Assembly: GCA_944989445.1 (NCBI GenBank)
Contig: CALYLW010001069.1
Span: 770,282 to 834,281, forward strand
Origin: Ampullaceana balthica
Lineage: Eukaryota; Mollusca; Gastropoda; Lymnaeidae
DNA length: 64,000 bases
Direction: 5' to 3'
Position 1 is the stretch's first letter. Every line of letters starts with the position of its first letter. The position numbers were made by a program, and so were the translations under genes. This document shows positions 10,454 to 23,036 of the stretch, one piece after another. The notes beneath the pieces are model-generated. The model saw only the letters and a list, made by a program, of their open reading frames with translations. It was not told the origin of the DNA and made no database searches.

Positions 10454-13256
10454 CAGTGGCGTAGCGAGAGTGGGCGGGGGGGGGCAAATGCCCTCGGCGG
10501 CACTTTTTCAGGGGCGGCAAATTCCTCGTCGTTAATTTGCTTCAAAGAAGAATTTTAAAAGAAAGTAAATCTTTTTATCAAAATAAAATAAGAACGAATA
10601 AGAAATTGATGAGTTAAATATTATACAATGTGTACATGTTTCAAATGATAAAATGTGTACATGTTTCAAATGATAAAATGTGTACATGTTTCAAATGATA
10701 AAATGTGAAACTCCATATTGGATACAATTTCTTCTAATACTTATGCTACTGAAGTGTAAAACCAAGAGGCTTAAGTAGTATTAGAACGTGACACTGATAT
10801 GCTGATAACTTTAACTGATCCTTAACATTTGAATGCATTTCCTTTTGTAGAAGCGAAAGTGACTGTACGCAATCAATTTCAAACATGAGCCAATAGAATG
10901 TCCGAGGCGACATTTTGTAGAGGGGCGGCACATTCCTCGTTTTTCATTAGCTTCTCAACATTGTTAAAATAATGTCTAATAAAATAAAATAAAAGCCAAG
11001 GTAAAATTTAATAAAAGAAATGAAGAAATTATATAAAAATATGAGAACGTTTCAAAGGCCAAAACTTGAAACTACATAATGAATATAAGGTCTTATGATA
11101 CTAATGCTAATGAACTTAAAACATTTGGGCTGAAGTAGTATAAAAAACATGACACATATGCACTGGTAACTATAATTGATTAGATGTTGTCAGCTGCTCA
11201 TCTTGATTGTTAAAGGAAAAATTGCTGAATCCTTTGCATTCCAACAACAACCAAAAACATTTCAACAACATGAATGAACTTAATTGATATAAATTGCCCG
11301 ATGTTACAGATGATAATTTGCGATTACTATAAGTGCAGCGAGATTGAGTGTCAAAAATATAACATTAACTTTTTTTTCAAATTAGAAACGGATCTTACAC
11401 CAAAATAGAGACGAGACTTACAAACGCGTGAATGATTTTAGCGTAATTAAACAACTATAAAAAATGTTTGCGTACTTAATAAATGGCTTATTCTCCAGAA
11501 GCATATTTAAAAACCAAAAAAATTAATGTGTTTTTGTTTTTGTGGAATAAACAAAGCTAGTGAACAAAATTGCTAATCTAAATAGCATAAAAATTTGAGT
11601 TGCATTGATGAATTAAGTGTTCAATATTACTAAAGATTTGCTAATAGAAGGAATCAGAAATCGGATTTTTAAAAAATTGTCTAATAAAAAGAGAACACCA
11701 GTACATTGTTGTAAAAGAAAACAAATCAAAGTGGCAAGAAGTTCTTGTTAGAATTTTTGACACTATTAAATCCTGGAAAATAGAATTATGATTTTTGAGG
11801 TCAGATATGAGGAACAATTTAGTGTAAATATATGAAACAAATTCTGGATTTGATGACTCTGCTACAAATTACGATCCCATGCTTCGAGAACATCGTGTGA
11901 AAAGGGGGAAAAGCTTGTCACCTAAATAGTGAATGACCTCATTGCTGTTTTAGGAGATAAAGTTCGCAACAATCATCTTTCGGTTACACGATATCACATA
12001 TTATTCCAATGCATTCGATATCTCTCCTTATATTTCACATAAGGATCAAACAAGTCTATTTGTGCGATGTGAAAAATGTGACAATTAGAATGTACAAGTT
12101 ATTGAATCTTTCAAAGAGTTCATTGAAACAAAAAAATGAATCTGTTTACTACATTTCTGAAAAGATTTTTAAAAGTTTAATGCTGATTGTCTTTAAAACA
12201 ATGAACAGTTGAGGCCCAAAGTGAGTTCATAATTCTTCATAGCTGGAATGTATACAGGAGTTCAAGAAAGGCTCAAGGACATAAATCTCAATGTCAAATT
12301 AATACTTTGCTCAAACAGTTCATTAAACCTGATTTGTTCATATGTTGCTCCAACTTAAAAGAACTCTCTATTTTCGGTACGCTAGAAAGTCAATGATTCC
12401 CGAAATTATTTACAAACTTCTAGAGCTAATTCAACGCTATACAGAGGCTACTCGCAGAGAAACGAATTGAATATTTAAAGGACGCTTTTGATATTGATAA
12501 GACTTTATGAATTAATTGAATCTTCCAGACTGAGAACGAGAGAGCAATTTTTTGACGATCAAAAGGGAATGCGTATCATGTAATGTAGAAAAAAACAGTT
12601 GTGAGAATAGTTCTATTCTTCATAAGATGAGGAGACAGTAGAAATTCGTGTGAGATTTTGGCAGTTACAGAATTCGGAAAACAGATATGATTTTCGGAAA
12701 CTAGCTAATCTACCTGACTTTGAAATGTTGCCTTTAAATTATAGTATTACAGTATTAAAGAATCTCACATAAAATTCTCAAGCAAGGACTATTTTACCTC
12801 AAGGGTAAAAATAAATGAATTAATTTATTCAAGCCCACTTGATTTATCCAAGGTTATTAAGATATATAGGGTGAAAATTTATCCTGCCCAATATTATATA
12901 TTAATAATGAATATTCCTTACAACAGCCATACATAAAGCTAGGTGCGAGATAAGGCTTTCTAAAATTAAATGAATGAAAATTTAATAATGATCAGCAATG
13001 CTACTTTGGCGATTTCGCATAGCATTGGTGACAATATTGATACATCTATGATTGTGTCATGTGGAAAAACAGAAAAACGTCCATTTTCAATCAAGAAATA
13101 AAGCTCTTCTATTTATTCTAACATAAAAATGTATGATGTCCTAATTGTCAATTTCTATTTAAAATACTATATATTTTAACAGTACAACATATTGTTCCGG
13201 GGGGGGGGAAATCTGGGTGGTTTTCCCGGGCGGCACATACACTTGCTAAGCAGCTG
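10454..13256 (+). mobile_element. hAT element, 2,803 bp, perfect 8-bp TSD, with TTF/ZMYM1-like transposase remnants
   Basis: The left end is CAGTGGCGTAGCGAGAG and the right end a decayed CTTGCTAAGCAGCTG. Exact 8-bp duplications GGGCTGGT lie at 10,446-10,453 and 13,257-13,264. The interior is a ruined transposase on the plus strand. Around 11,850-11,985 the frames give NYDPMLREH and then NDLIAVLGDKVRNN, which resemble the TTF/ZMYM1-like hAT pattern (yDPvlreH... iQNelI.lLGDkVR). A 67-residue open stretch at 12,009-12,212 lies in the same region but is not intact. The first 600 bp contains repeated near-terminal sequence (GGGGCGGCACATTCCTCGTT near 10,920 against 10,514), suggesting an internal duplication or nested relative. 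The element is inactive. Confidence 0.87.
10625..10712 (+). repeat. 25-bp tandem repeat, about 3.3 copies, inside the hAT
   Basis: The unit ATGTGTACATGTTTCAAATG plus ATAAA recurs three times almost unchanged. It lies within the element starting at 10,454. Confidence 0.85.
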
Positions 13257-13330
13257 GGGCTGGTATAAGGCATGAATTATACCCCTTGATGTCATGCTAC
13301 TGGTTATTTGACAGTGTGTAAATGATGTCT
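13257..13330 (+). repeat. Repeat G, partial copy 3
   Basis: It reads GGGCTGGTATAAGGCATGAA and then CCCCTTGATGTCATGC, similar to 6,392-6,430 and 10,391-10,430. It is the right flank, including the TSD, of the preceding hAT. Confidence 0.6.
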
Positions 13331-13656
13331 CTGTATATAAAGTCGTGTTTGTGGGTTCGAATATTGTCAGATTTTAGCAAAGTCATTGATTTGTTAACAA
13401 CAATTTGCCGATGTTTTCTTTAAAGTAGCGTGATTTCATAAGGAATATACCCCAATCTTGTGTGTTTCGAGTTCAATGTTCAATGTTATCTGAATAGATT
13501 ATCTTAGCACACTACTTGATTTTATTTAGCACCGTTGTCAAATTTGTTTTGGTTGCAAATGTATTTAGAATTTTTGATGTCATCATGACACAAACATCCC
13601 CAAACTCTCAGCCACCAAATCAAACATTACTATTGACAAATATTAGATAGAAAGGG

Positions 13657-13955
13657 AAATAACTTAATCATTTAAATAATTCATCAATTACACGCGTATT
13701 ACCCCTTAAGCTCCGAATATATCACACCACAAGAACACCCATGTCACGGTTGGCCCATCCCCGAATTATCATGTCGTATAACAACATGACACTCATAAAA
13801 AATGACATCATTATCCTAATTTGGATAATTTATAGATTCAAATTCTTAATTGACATAATTAAGTACACTAATTACTAATTACTTAATTAACACGTCTTAT
13901 TAACTACTGCGCGCATCTTACCAGTAAGGTCAAAGGTCACCTATGACGTCATTTG
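13657..13955 (+). repeat. Repeat D, copy 2 (empty-site paralogue)
   Basis: It is similar to 8,497-8,776 throughout. Its right end, AAAGGTCACCTATGACGTCA, is uninterrupted exactly where copy 1 carries a 1.5-kb hAT. Confidence 0.8.
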
Positions 13956-15235
13956 GGGGGGGGCAACCACCAAAATCCTAACCGTTTCAGCCTGTCCTAA
14001 CTACTGTTATGTTCCCTTTTTAAAATTTAAAAAAAAATATGTCTGAATGAACTGCCTAAATATTATGGTTAATTATACTTCTAACATTTGTTTTAAAAAA
14101 ATAATTATATAAAATAGTAATTATAATAAATTTATATCGTCTCTGATATCTTTGAGTCGCACACCTGAAAACTTTGTGACCAGTTAGTTAAAAATTGAGT
14201 TAGATAGAAAAGAGTAACAAAATTATACGAGATCTCTGGTCCATCGGATCATTGTCCATCACGATATCATGATGGCGTAGCTGCTGTAGCGGGACAAAAA
14301 CACACGGTTTAGGACTTCTCTTCAGGACGACCAGCTGGTTCCCTGTAAAGTGAATTGTCTCCCTTCACACCATAAAATAACCCAAGACAACATTGCGCGT
14401 GGAGGCTACTTCTTGGCATCAGTACCATCGTCGAAATTACCGGAACTTTCGTTGTATTAATGTCATAGAGACAACAATTTTGAACTCAGTGTTTTCTTCT
14501 CTGAGATGAGTTGCCGTTCTATCTATTTGGGGACTGTACTTCAGTCAGCAAGATCGGGAGTCACTCAGTTTAGACATTAGACCATATGAACATCCACCAC
14601 GAGCCAGTTGAATGAGACTATCAGTTAAACATAGGCAGCGCTTGTTGAGTTATTCATAAACATTCTTGTTGTAAACATTTAATAAAACTTCGATAATGCA
14701 TTAGCTTTATAATTACCCTACACGTTACGTCCAGAGATTAAAAACTGTATTTTATCACTAAGTGAGGCATTATTGGACAAAGAGGAGTTAAATTTTGCAC
14801 ACATAAGAAATACTTTAGATTGTCTAAGTGTACATTTTACTAATTATAAATGTTTGTTTAAAATAAAATGTTTCTGGATTTAATGTTAAGAATAAATCTC
14901 TTGAATGCACACTTAACTTTATGTCATCTCTGGTACCTTACACCAGTGGATTCAAAATCTCACAGAAACTGAACATTGCCAGATATAGAGTAGCGCCAGT
15001 CTATTGTGGCATTTCTTTTTTTTTATCATCTGCTGTCAGCTCTGTTTACTCCTGTAGGTATAGAGCATTTATTTAACTAAGCTGAAATCATTGTGAATTT
15101 TTCCAAACGTCCTACTTGAACGCTTTCAGTGGGTAGTTCATTCTTCTATATTTCGTTTCTTCTGACCACCAGCAAATCCACTTTTCACAGTCAAATCACA
15201 ATTCGATATCAAATTTACTGTGTAACGTCACAAAT
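13956..15235. other. No recognised gene
   Basis: AT-rich, with a slightly GC-richer patch at 14,215-14,620. I see no open frame worth naming, no terminal repeats and no tandem structure. Confidence 0.4.
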
Positions 15236-15239
15236 GTTG

Positions 15240-15415
15240 GAGCCATGGAGTTACCGCGACTTAACCGATTTCACGCAATTTTAATGAATCGCAACTTAAA
15301 GGATCTATTGATGCGTTATAAAAAATATAATTAATTAGAATTAATCGATTAATCGATTAAAATTTTCCCCCAATTAATCGAAAGAAAGTTTTTTTAATTA
15401 GTACCAGGCCTAATT
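15240..15415 (+). repeat. Repeat F (ATCGATTAATCGATTAA-type MITE), partial copy
   Basis: It contains GGAGCCATGGAGTTACCGCG, GACTTAACCGATTTC and a run of ATTAATCGATTAATCGATTA, and ends near GTACCAGGCCTA. It aligns with 40,225-40,382, which has the same order of motifs and ends GTACCAGCCCTA. The terminal TAGGGCTGGTAC (inverse) resembles common hAT-type MITE ends. Positions 15,416-15,890 hold nothing I recognise. Confidence 0.6.
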
Positions 15416-15899
15416 AATAGTCAATGATTGTCTCTATGATAAATGTCAATTTTAATTATGTAGATTTTTTTTTACGGTTAAGTTACCAATCTTATGAAAC
15501 ATTATAAATCGGGAAATAGCGTAGAAAAGGTTTGTTCATTTATTATTTTTATTTTAAAAAATTCTTTTCAAAGATTTTGTTGTTGTTGTTGATTTAGTGT
15601 TAACTGATTGATTCGAAAATCAATTCATTTCATTTTCATTGTATCCCTTACATCATGAGACAACATATCTATTTCTAAATTACAAAGTTTATATGCATTC
15701 ACTAATAAACAAAATACAAATAAATAATTGTATTAACATGAATTTAACTTACAAATTATTTTTCTATATTTAACATTGATCTGATTTTAACAAATACAAT
15801 GTGCATTAGATCTATATATTTTTCTTAAACATAAAAACCTTTAATATTTTATAATATGTTTAATATCATGTTTTTTTATTGTTTGTCTAAACAGGCGTG

Positions 15900-18240
15900 A
15901 TCATGTTATGTTGGTGTAACTGTGATTATGAACGAATGCCTTAGGTTTGTGATGCCATATGTGTTTTCTATACTGTGAAAGTATTTTTAAGCTTATAGTT
16001 TGTTGTTTCTTGTTTTTAGAGTCTGGTATTATGTTTTAGTGTTATTGCTTTGTCTATATCTACCTTGTGTAATGTGCCTGCTTGTATGAATTGTTTGAGT
16101 GTGGATTAAATTTGTGAAATTGTATTGCATGTGAGATATAAATGTTGTTCAGTCTCATCAGCCCCAGGCCTGCAGTGTGGTCAGCCTATTCTTGCCCCTC
16201 TGTCTTTATAATTTCTTGTTGAGACTGATTTTGTATTGTAAATTAGTATGTATGTTTCTTTTTATTTATTTGGTATTTCTTTGATATGTGTATTTTTAAA
16301 GTGTCCTCAGTGTTTGTAATTCCATAAACTTGTGCCCATTTCATTCTATTGTTCAGAAGTGTTGCTTGTCTTTATATTAAATGTGTATATATTTCTTTTG
16401 TTGTTTTGTGTAATACTTTTCATTGCCTTTTATTGTTTTGGTGCAATTGTGATTGATTTCTCCCCATGTAATGTGCAGTATGCTGTTATCAATTGATATT
16501 AAATGTCCTATTCTGATTTTTAAGTAATAATGTGTGAATGCATTTTCGGATATTTTTCTTAATGGCTTGTCCTATAAATTTGATTGTTAATGCTTGTATT
16601 TTTGTTTGCATGTCTTGCAAGTTTATTCCTCCATATTGTTCCTGTATATATTGTTTTGGGGATGACAATGTGTTTATAATTGTGCTCATTCCAAAAATTG
16701 TTTGTGCTGTGTATTTGTTTCTGTCAATAATTTTTTTTTGGATTGATTGTTCAATATTCCTCCATATTTCAGTGTTTGTCTGTGTCTGATTATAGGAATT
16801 AAAGATCCCATAAATTATAATTCTTTCCTTCCTAATTATGCGTAAAGGGAAATCTAGTATATTTTGCCACCTACCTATCCCCATAATTTCAGATTTGTTT
16901 ACATTAATCTTGGACCAACTACATTTTCCAAAATCTTGAAAATTTGAAATGTATTTGTAAATTGACCTATCATTTGTTGGGAAAAAGTACGTGTCATCTG
17001 TTTAAGCAATTACTTTAATATCTCTGGCTCCAGGGATACCTATTCCTGTAATGTTTCCCTCCCTTTCGATTGTCTCTAGAAGTGGTTCACAGAATAGAAT
17101 ATACAGATCAGGGGATAAAGGACAACCTTGTCTAACTGATCTTTTAATTGCAATGTCTTTTGAAATTGTATTATTTATTATCAGATTGCTAATAAGTTTC
17201 CTGAAAAGAATTTTAACCCAATTACAAAAATACTCCCTTACTTTATGTGTTTTAATATCTTGTGAAGGTATGTGTGGTCTACCCTGTCAAAGGCTTTTTC
17301 CTGGTCTAGAGATAATATATTTGAATTTGTTTGTCATTTGCATATTTAATAATATCTCTGATTAAATGATTGTGGTTGTTGATGTCCCTGCCTTTAATGA
17401 TGCATTGTTGATTGACATGAATGAGAGTATTTAAAGGTGGTTTTAGTTTATTGTCTAATGTTTTGGTAAGAATTGTATAATCTATGTTGAGTAATGATAT
17501 AGGCTTGTAATTTTTAAGTTGTGTTTTGTCTGTGTCTTTCTTTGGTAGAAGTGTGATGTAAGAAGTGTTAATTGAATTTGGTAGTTCCATGTTGTTATAA
17601 GCTTCCTCTAAAGTTGCATGTAATATTGGGCCGAGTGTTGTAAAAAAGAAGTTGTAAAACTCCGTTGTTAGTCCATATGATCCAGGTGTTGTTTTTTTCA
17701 TGTTGTGTAGTGTCACTTTATGTCTTGTAGAGTAAATGGTTAGTTCGTTTCCTTTGTTTGATCTTCCTGCAGTGCTATTGTAATTTGTGTGTACTGATCC
17801 TGTATATCTGCATCAGTTTGTTCAGTTGCAAAAATGTGTGTGTAGTATTTCTCAAAGTTTGTACAATCTCTTTGTTGTTAGTTTGTGTCGTTCCTTCTGT
17901 GTCTATTATTTGTCGTATCCGTCTGCTTTTTTTTGCGTATGTTTTGTTCTATTGTTACGAACTGCTTTGTAGGTGCTTCTGTGTAGTTTGTAGGTAATCT
18001 ACATCTAACTTGGGCACCATTGTATTTATGTTGTTGAATTGTTTCTAATTCTTCCTCTAATTCTTGTATGGCATGATTTGTTGAGTTGTTGTATTTTTCT
18101 ATTGATATTAGTACTTTTAGTTCATCTTCTCTTTTTCGGATTTGTCTGTGTAGCTGAGTTGCAATATTTTGTGTGATGTGTATAATTGTAGATTTTAAAA
18201 GTTCCCAGTGTTGGTCTATATTTGTAGTTGGAGCCACTGC
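15900..18240 (-). pseudogene. Tx1/L1-type LINE ORF2 pseudogene
   Basis: On the minus strand the pieces run from right to left. 18,237-17,880 is the region between endonuclease and RT, coiled-coil-like and basic. 17,716-17,306 holds the RT fingers, with PGSYGLTTEFYNFFF, LPKKDTDKTQLKNYKPISLL and KPPLNTLIHVNQQC. About 17,310-17,250 reads DQEKAFDRVDH, motif A. About 17,130-17,060 reads RQGCPLSPDLYILFCEPLLE, motif B. Near 17,000 motif C appears as TDDTYFF after a stop, where a functional element has A/F-DD. 16,884-16,489 is the connection and C-terminal region (MGIGRWQNILDFPLRIIRKE), with decayed coding to about 15,900. The pattern PGxDGLxxEFY, LPKK, PISLLNxDY and RQGCPLSP separates it from the CR1/Jockey element at 0.7-3.2 kb. 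Several frameshifts and stops make it inactive. Exact ends are uncertain. Confidence 0.85.
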
Positions 18241-18244
18241 AAAG

Positions 18245-18900
18245 TTTGTCGGCGGGAATTCAATACTAATTAATGCAGATATTGTAATAGTATTATACTT
18301 ATTTTTTTCAATAAATATTGAGACTAAAGCAATATATTCATTTCAAATAAATGTTTTAATAAATATAATAACTTCATAAACTCAACCTGATGGAAGTGAT
18401 ACAGATTACAACACACTACAGGACGACAGTTGCGATTTAACGTCAAGCTGTAATTTTGAGAACGAGGCAAAGTCTAACAGGCATGGATAACCTTGAACTC
18501 TTGATTTGATTGCTGAAATTTGTCTTGTGAATTGTGTCTGGATCAGGATGTTCATCACGGAATCCTGTTTCGCTAAGGGCATTCGTTTAGTCCAGGATGC
18601 CAGTTACGGTGGACAAGCGATGAGGTGCAAAGATCTCACTCCTTCAAATGACAAGTCTATGATGGTGATAAGTCCATTTCTGGAAATTTACATAAAATGT
18701 TGTGTGTAACTATGTTTATGGAGATTTAGAGTGCATTGTTTTTTTCTATAGTTGTAGAACATAATTGTAAAGCGTGGTAAGCCCAGCTGAAGGCTGGGGT
18801 ACTGTGAGATATAAGTGAACACATTTTTTTTTAAAAGTAAATAAGTATTGATTTTTGCAATAGTTCAAACTATTCTTTCTTTACTTTATAACTCTGTAAT
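18245..18900. other. No recognised gene
   Basis: A less AT-biased patch at about 18,380-18,710 holds a 67-residue open frame (18,506-18,709) with no similarity I can name. It could be a fragment of an older element. Confidence 0.3.
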
Positions 18901-18904
18901 AAAA

Positions 18905-19405
18905 AAAAACCCGTAAAAACCATGTTTTTGACTATCAATCCTTTATGTACGACACGTAACTAAAAGAATTTTTATTATAGTACGCAGCGCAAGACCATCC
19001 AAAAATACAAGATTGTAGCTGTATCGTAAAACATGTTTAATATAATGCGCACCGATAAGGAATATGTTTATAAAAATTGTTGTCAATAAAATGCGCACCT
19101 TATTGCGTGACAGAAAGGTTGTTCAATATAATACGCACCGTGACACTCTATCTCAAAAAATAACATGATACATAGAGGATAAATAAAGTTATCTAAAAAT
19201 TCAATAATTTAATGACAGTACATGCCATCGATCTGAAATTTTGATACATTGTTTTTATCATTGTTACAAAACTGCCTACAAAATTTCAGCTTGCTAGCTT
19301 ACGAGGAAGTGGGTTAAAAATCGATCCAAAGGTTTGGCGACAAGAAAGCACGAAAGCAAGCAAGCAAGGGTTCAGACACCACAAGTTAATATAAAGGATT
19401 TAAAA
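18905..19405 (+). mobile_element. MITE family B, about 500 bp
   Basis: Left end CCGTAAAAACCATG and ATCAATCCTTTATGTACGAC; right end AGTTAATATAAAGGATTTAA. The inner order is shared with the other copies: CGCAAGACCATCCAAAAATA, TGTTTAATATAATGCGCACC, AAAATGCGCACCTTATTGCG, GATCTGAAATTTTGATACA, then an AAGCAAGCAAGCAAG tract and CAGACACCAC. ATCCTTTAT and ATAAAGGAT form short inverted ends. Non-coding. Confidence 0.8.
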
Positions 19406-19579
19406 AAGAATTATTGTTATATTTTTTTTAAAGGAAAAATAAAAGAACAAGAACTCATAAACATGTTTATTTAAATATGGTTTCTAACGTAAGCTAACCA
19501 TGTGTAATTTGTTTATTTAATAATTATAATTTTTAAATTTATTTTAAAATGTGTATTTCTAGCAACCTTATTTCTATCT

Positions 19580-20643
19580 GCCGTATTTACTCGCAATATA
19601 AGCCTATATGGCATATAACCTTAGGCTTTATAAAAAGAAACTTTAACAAATGTAATAGGGATATAAAACTAAAATGCGACCTCACTTTGGTGAGACCTGT
19701 AGTAGAATATGCATCTTCTGTATGGGAACCATCCACCAAAGAAAGCGTTGATAAACTAGAACAAATTCAAAAAAGAGCTGCCAGATTCATTACTGGAGAA
19801 TATTCAAAACTGACAAGAATAACATCATTAGTCAAATCATTAAACCTTGAAACACTAGAGGATAGAAGAACCAAGAGTAAAGTAGTAATCATACATAAAG
19901 CAATTAATTTTAATTTAGAAATACAACACAAAGATAACTTAATACAACCATCAGATAGACATAAGGATAAAAACACCTTTCTTATGCCGTATGCAAGAAC
20001 AAACACATACAAATTTTCGTTCTTCCCGTCCGGAATTTGGGCGTGGTATGGGTTGCCTGAAGAAACCAGGAAAACCAAAACTTTATCAACATTTAAATCT
20101 CTAATAAAAATGCAGGACTAAACACAAACCATAGATAAGCGTAGGACGCAATAATCTTCTGTATAGAAGGAGCGTCTGTAAACAGATAAGATAAGATAAG
20201 ACAAGATAAGATAAGATAAGATAAGATAAGATAAGATAAGCAGACCCCCTAAAACTGTCTTAAATTGGATATGTTTCTGGAAAAAAAATGCATATAAGCC
20301 GACCATACAATAGTCTAATTTTACTCCATATTTTTATTTCATAAAATTTTGTTAATTTAAAGATGTAAAATGTTTTCTTTTCTGTCACATACCAGTTAGT
20401 TTACCTTTTTAGAATGACCCAAAGACGTGTTCTGCTCTTTCCATTTGATATAATAATATCTGGACCTCTTCTCATAAATTGTTCACAACTGATGATTAAC
20501 CAAGAATATGTTTAGACAAAAAATACGATTTAGTGTCTGTCCTTGCGTTCATTTTGTTTTATGCTCATATAAGCCAAACCCCTGATTTCAGTATTGTATT
20601 TTACAGTTCTAAACTCGGCTTATATAATATGAGTAAATACGGC
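19580..20643. mobile_element. TIR MITE carrying a LINE insertion
   Basis: The left end GCCGTATTTACTCGCAATAT and the inverse of the right end GCCGTATTTACTCATATTAT both lead into ATAAGCC, giving inverted termini of about 25 bp. Related inner motifs (GCATATAAGCCGACC at about 20,291, CTCATATAAGCCAAACC at about 20,563) show that the interior belongs to the same family. About 620 bp of the length is the LINE fragment 19,618-20,238. No clear TSD was found. Confidence 0.65.
19618..20238 (+). pseudogene. LINE 3' fragment (same CR1/Jockey-type family), with (GATAA)n tail
   Basis: The reading frame from TLGFIKRNFNKCNRDIKLK to SLIKMQD, stop near 20,121, corresponds to the C-terminal 160 or so residues of the element at 741-3,235, with only scattered differences (for example VRPVVEY against VRPVLEY, and ILPEE-type changes near WYGLPEE). 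A short 3' UTR follows, then a pure GATAA-type tail at 20,186-20,238. Only the thumb/C-terminal part of the RT remains and the catalytic FADD is absent, so this is a 5'-truncated insertion. It is on the opposite strand to the first copy. The longer, purer tail suggests it is the younger of the two. Confidence 0.9.
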
Positions 20644-20790
20644 ATGTGTTTTAATTTAAAACACATTTATGTTGTTTATTCTGTCTACTATAGTTTGTAT
20701 AGGTTATTCAAATATGTATATGTTTGTGTGTGTGATTGTGTTTGGGTGTGTGTTTGTTTTGATAATCTACAACATGGGAAGTTTTTATAT

Positions 20791-21312
20791 GTAATAAAAA
20801 CAACCCGTAAAAAAACAAGTTTTTAACTATAAATCCTTTACGTATGAGACGTAACTAAAAGAATGTTCATTATAACACGCAGCGCAAGACCATCCAAAAA
20901 TACAAAATTGCAGTTGTGTCGTAAAACGTGTTTAATATAATGCGCACCGATCAGGAATAGGTTTATAAAAAGTGTTGTCAGTAAAATACGCACCTTATTG
21001 CGCGACAGAAAGGTTGTTCAATATAATATGCACCGCGACGCTCTATCTCAAAAAATAGCATGATACATAGGAATAAATAAAATAATCTAAAAAATCAATA
21101 ATTTAATTACGGTACATGCGATCGATCTGAAATTTTGATACATTGTTTTTATCATCGGTACGAAACTGCCTGCAAAATTTCAGCTCGCTATCTTGCGAGC
21201 AAAGTGGTTAAAAATCGATCAAAAGTTTTGGCGACAAGCAAGCAAGCAAGCAAGCAAGCAAGGTCGGTCGGTCGGCCGCAGACACCACGAGTTAATATAA
21301 AGGATTTAAAAA
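20791..21312 (+). mobile_element. MITE family B, about 520 bp
   Basis: It has the same internal order as 18,905-19,405. It carries the longest internal microsatellite of the family: six CAAG units followed by three GGTC units at about 21,237-21,275. The open frame crossing it is spurious. Confidence 0.85.
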
Positions 21313-21395
21313 TAAAAAAAAGGGGAAAAAATCTTTAAATTTTACTAATTTGTATTTTCTAATTTGATGTGCAATAAATGTTTATTTTGGACTGC

Positions 21396-21810
21396 GCAGC
21401 ACTAAAAAGCACCGGTACTGACGTATTTACTGTTACGTTGTACTTGAGACAATTTAGGTGACAAGATAAGTGAGAAAATCTTACAACATAAATTGTTGGA
21501 TGCAAACGTTAATGAAAGATCTATAAGAGATAATACTATTGACTTGTGTTACGTAAAATGTGTTGTTTTTTTGCGTAACCTAACTTTATGTTAGATTTAT
21601 TAAATGTTTACTTAAAATATAGATTGTTACAAAAATTTAATGCAAATCTACGAAACTATTAAATTAGTATAATAGCTTACATTATTATTGATGTCTAGTT
21701 GATAACCTATTGCACTTTATCTGCCTTGTATGTGGGTCCTTAAATAAGTGGCACGCCACTTTAATTCGCTCTCTTAAATAGGGATAATATGTCAAAGAAT
21801 TGCTTGGTCT
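21396..21810 (+). repeat. Long repeat A, copy 1 (partial)
   Basis: It starts with AAAAAGCACCGGTACTGACG, equivalent to the AAAGCACCAGTGCTGAC motif of other copies. About 350 bp later it has AAGTGGCACGCCACTTTAAT and AAATAGGGATAATATGTCAA. The hAT at 21,819 is inserted into the sequence just after this second motif pair. Non-coding. Confidence 0.75.
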
Positions 21811-21818
21811 CTCTAAAC

Positions 21819-22875
<1,057 letters not shown>

Positions 22876-23036
22876 CTCTAAACCTTTGTATTGGCAATGA
22901 TTAATGTTATACCTTTTTTAGAAAGTTTATACATCTTTAAAGAATATTACCATGTAATTAGACAAATCATCTACCTTTAGAATCAGTCCTTATTCTGAAA
23001 ATCTAATATTGTTATATAAAAATGATGTGATCAAAA

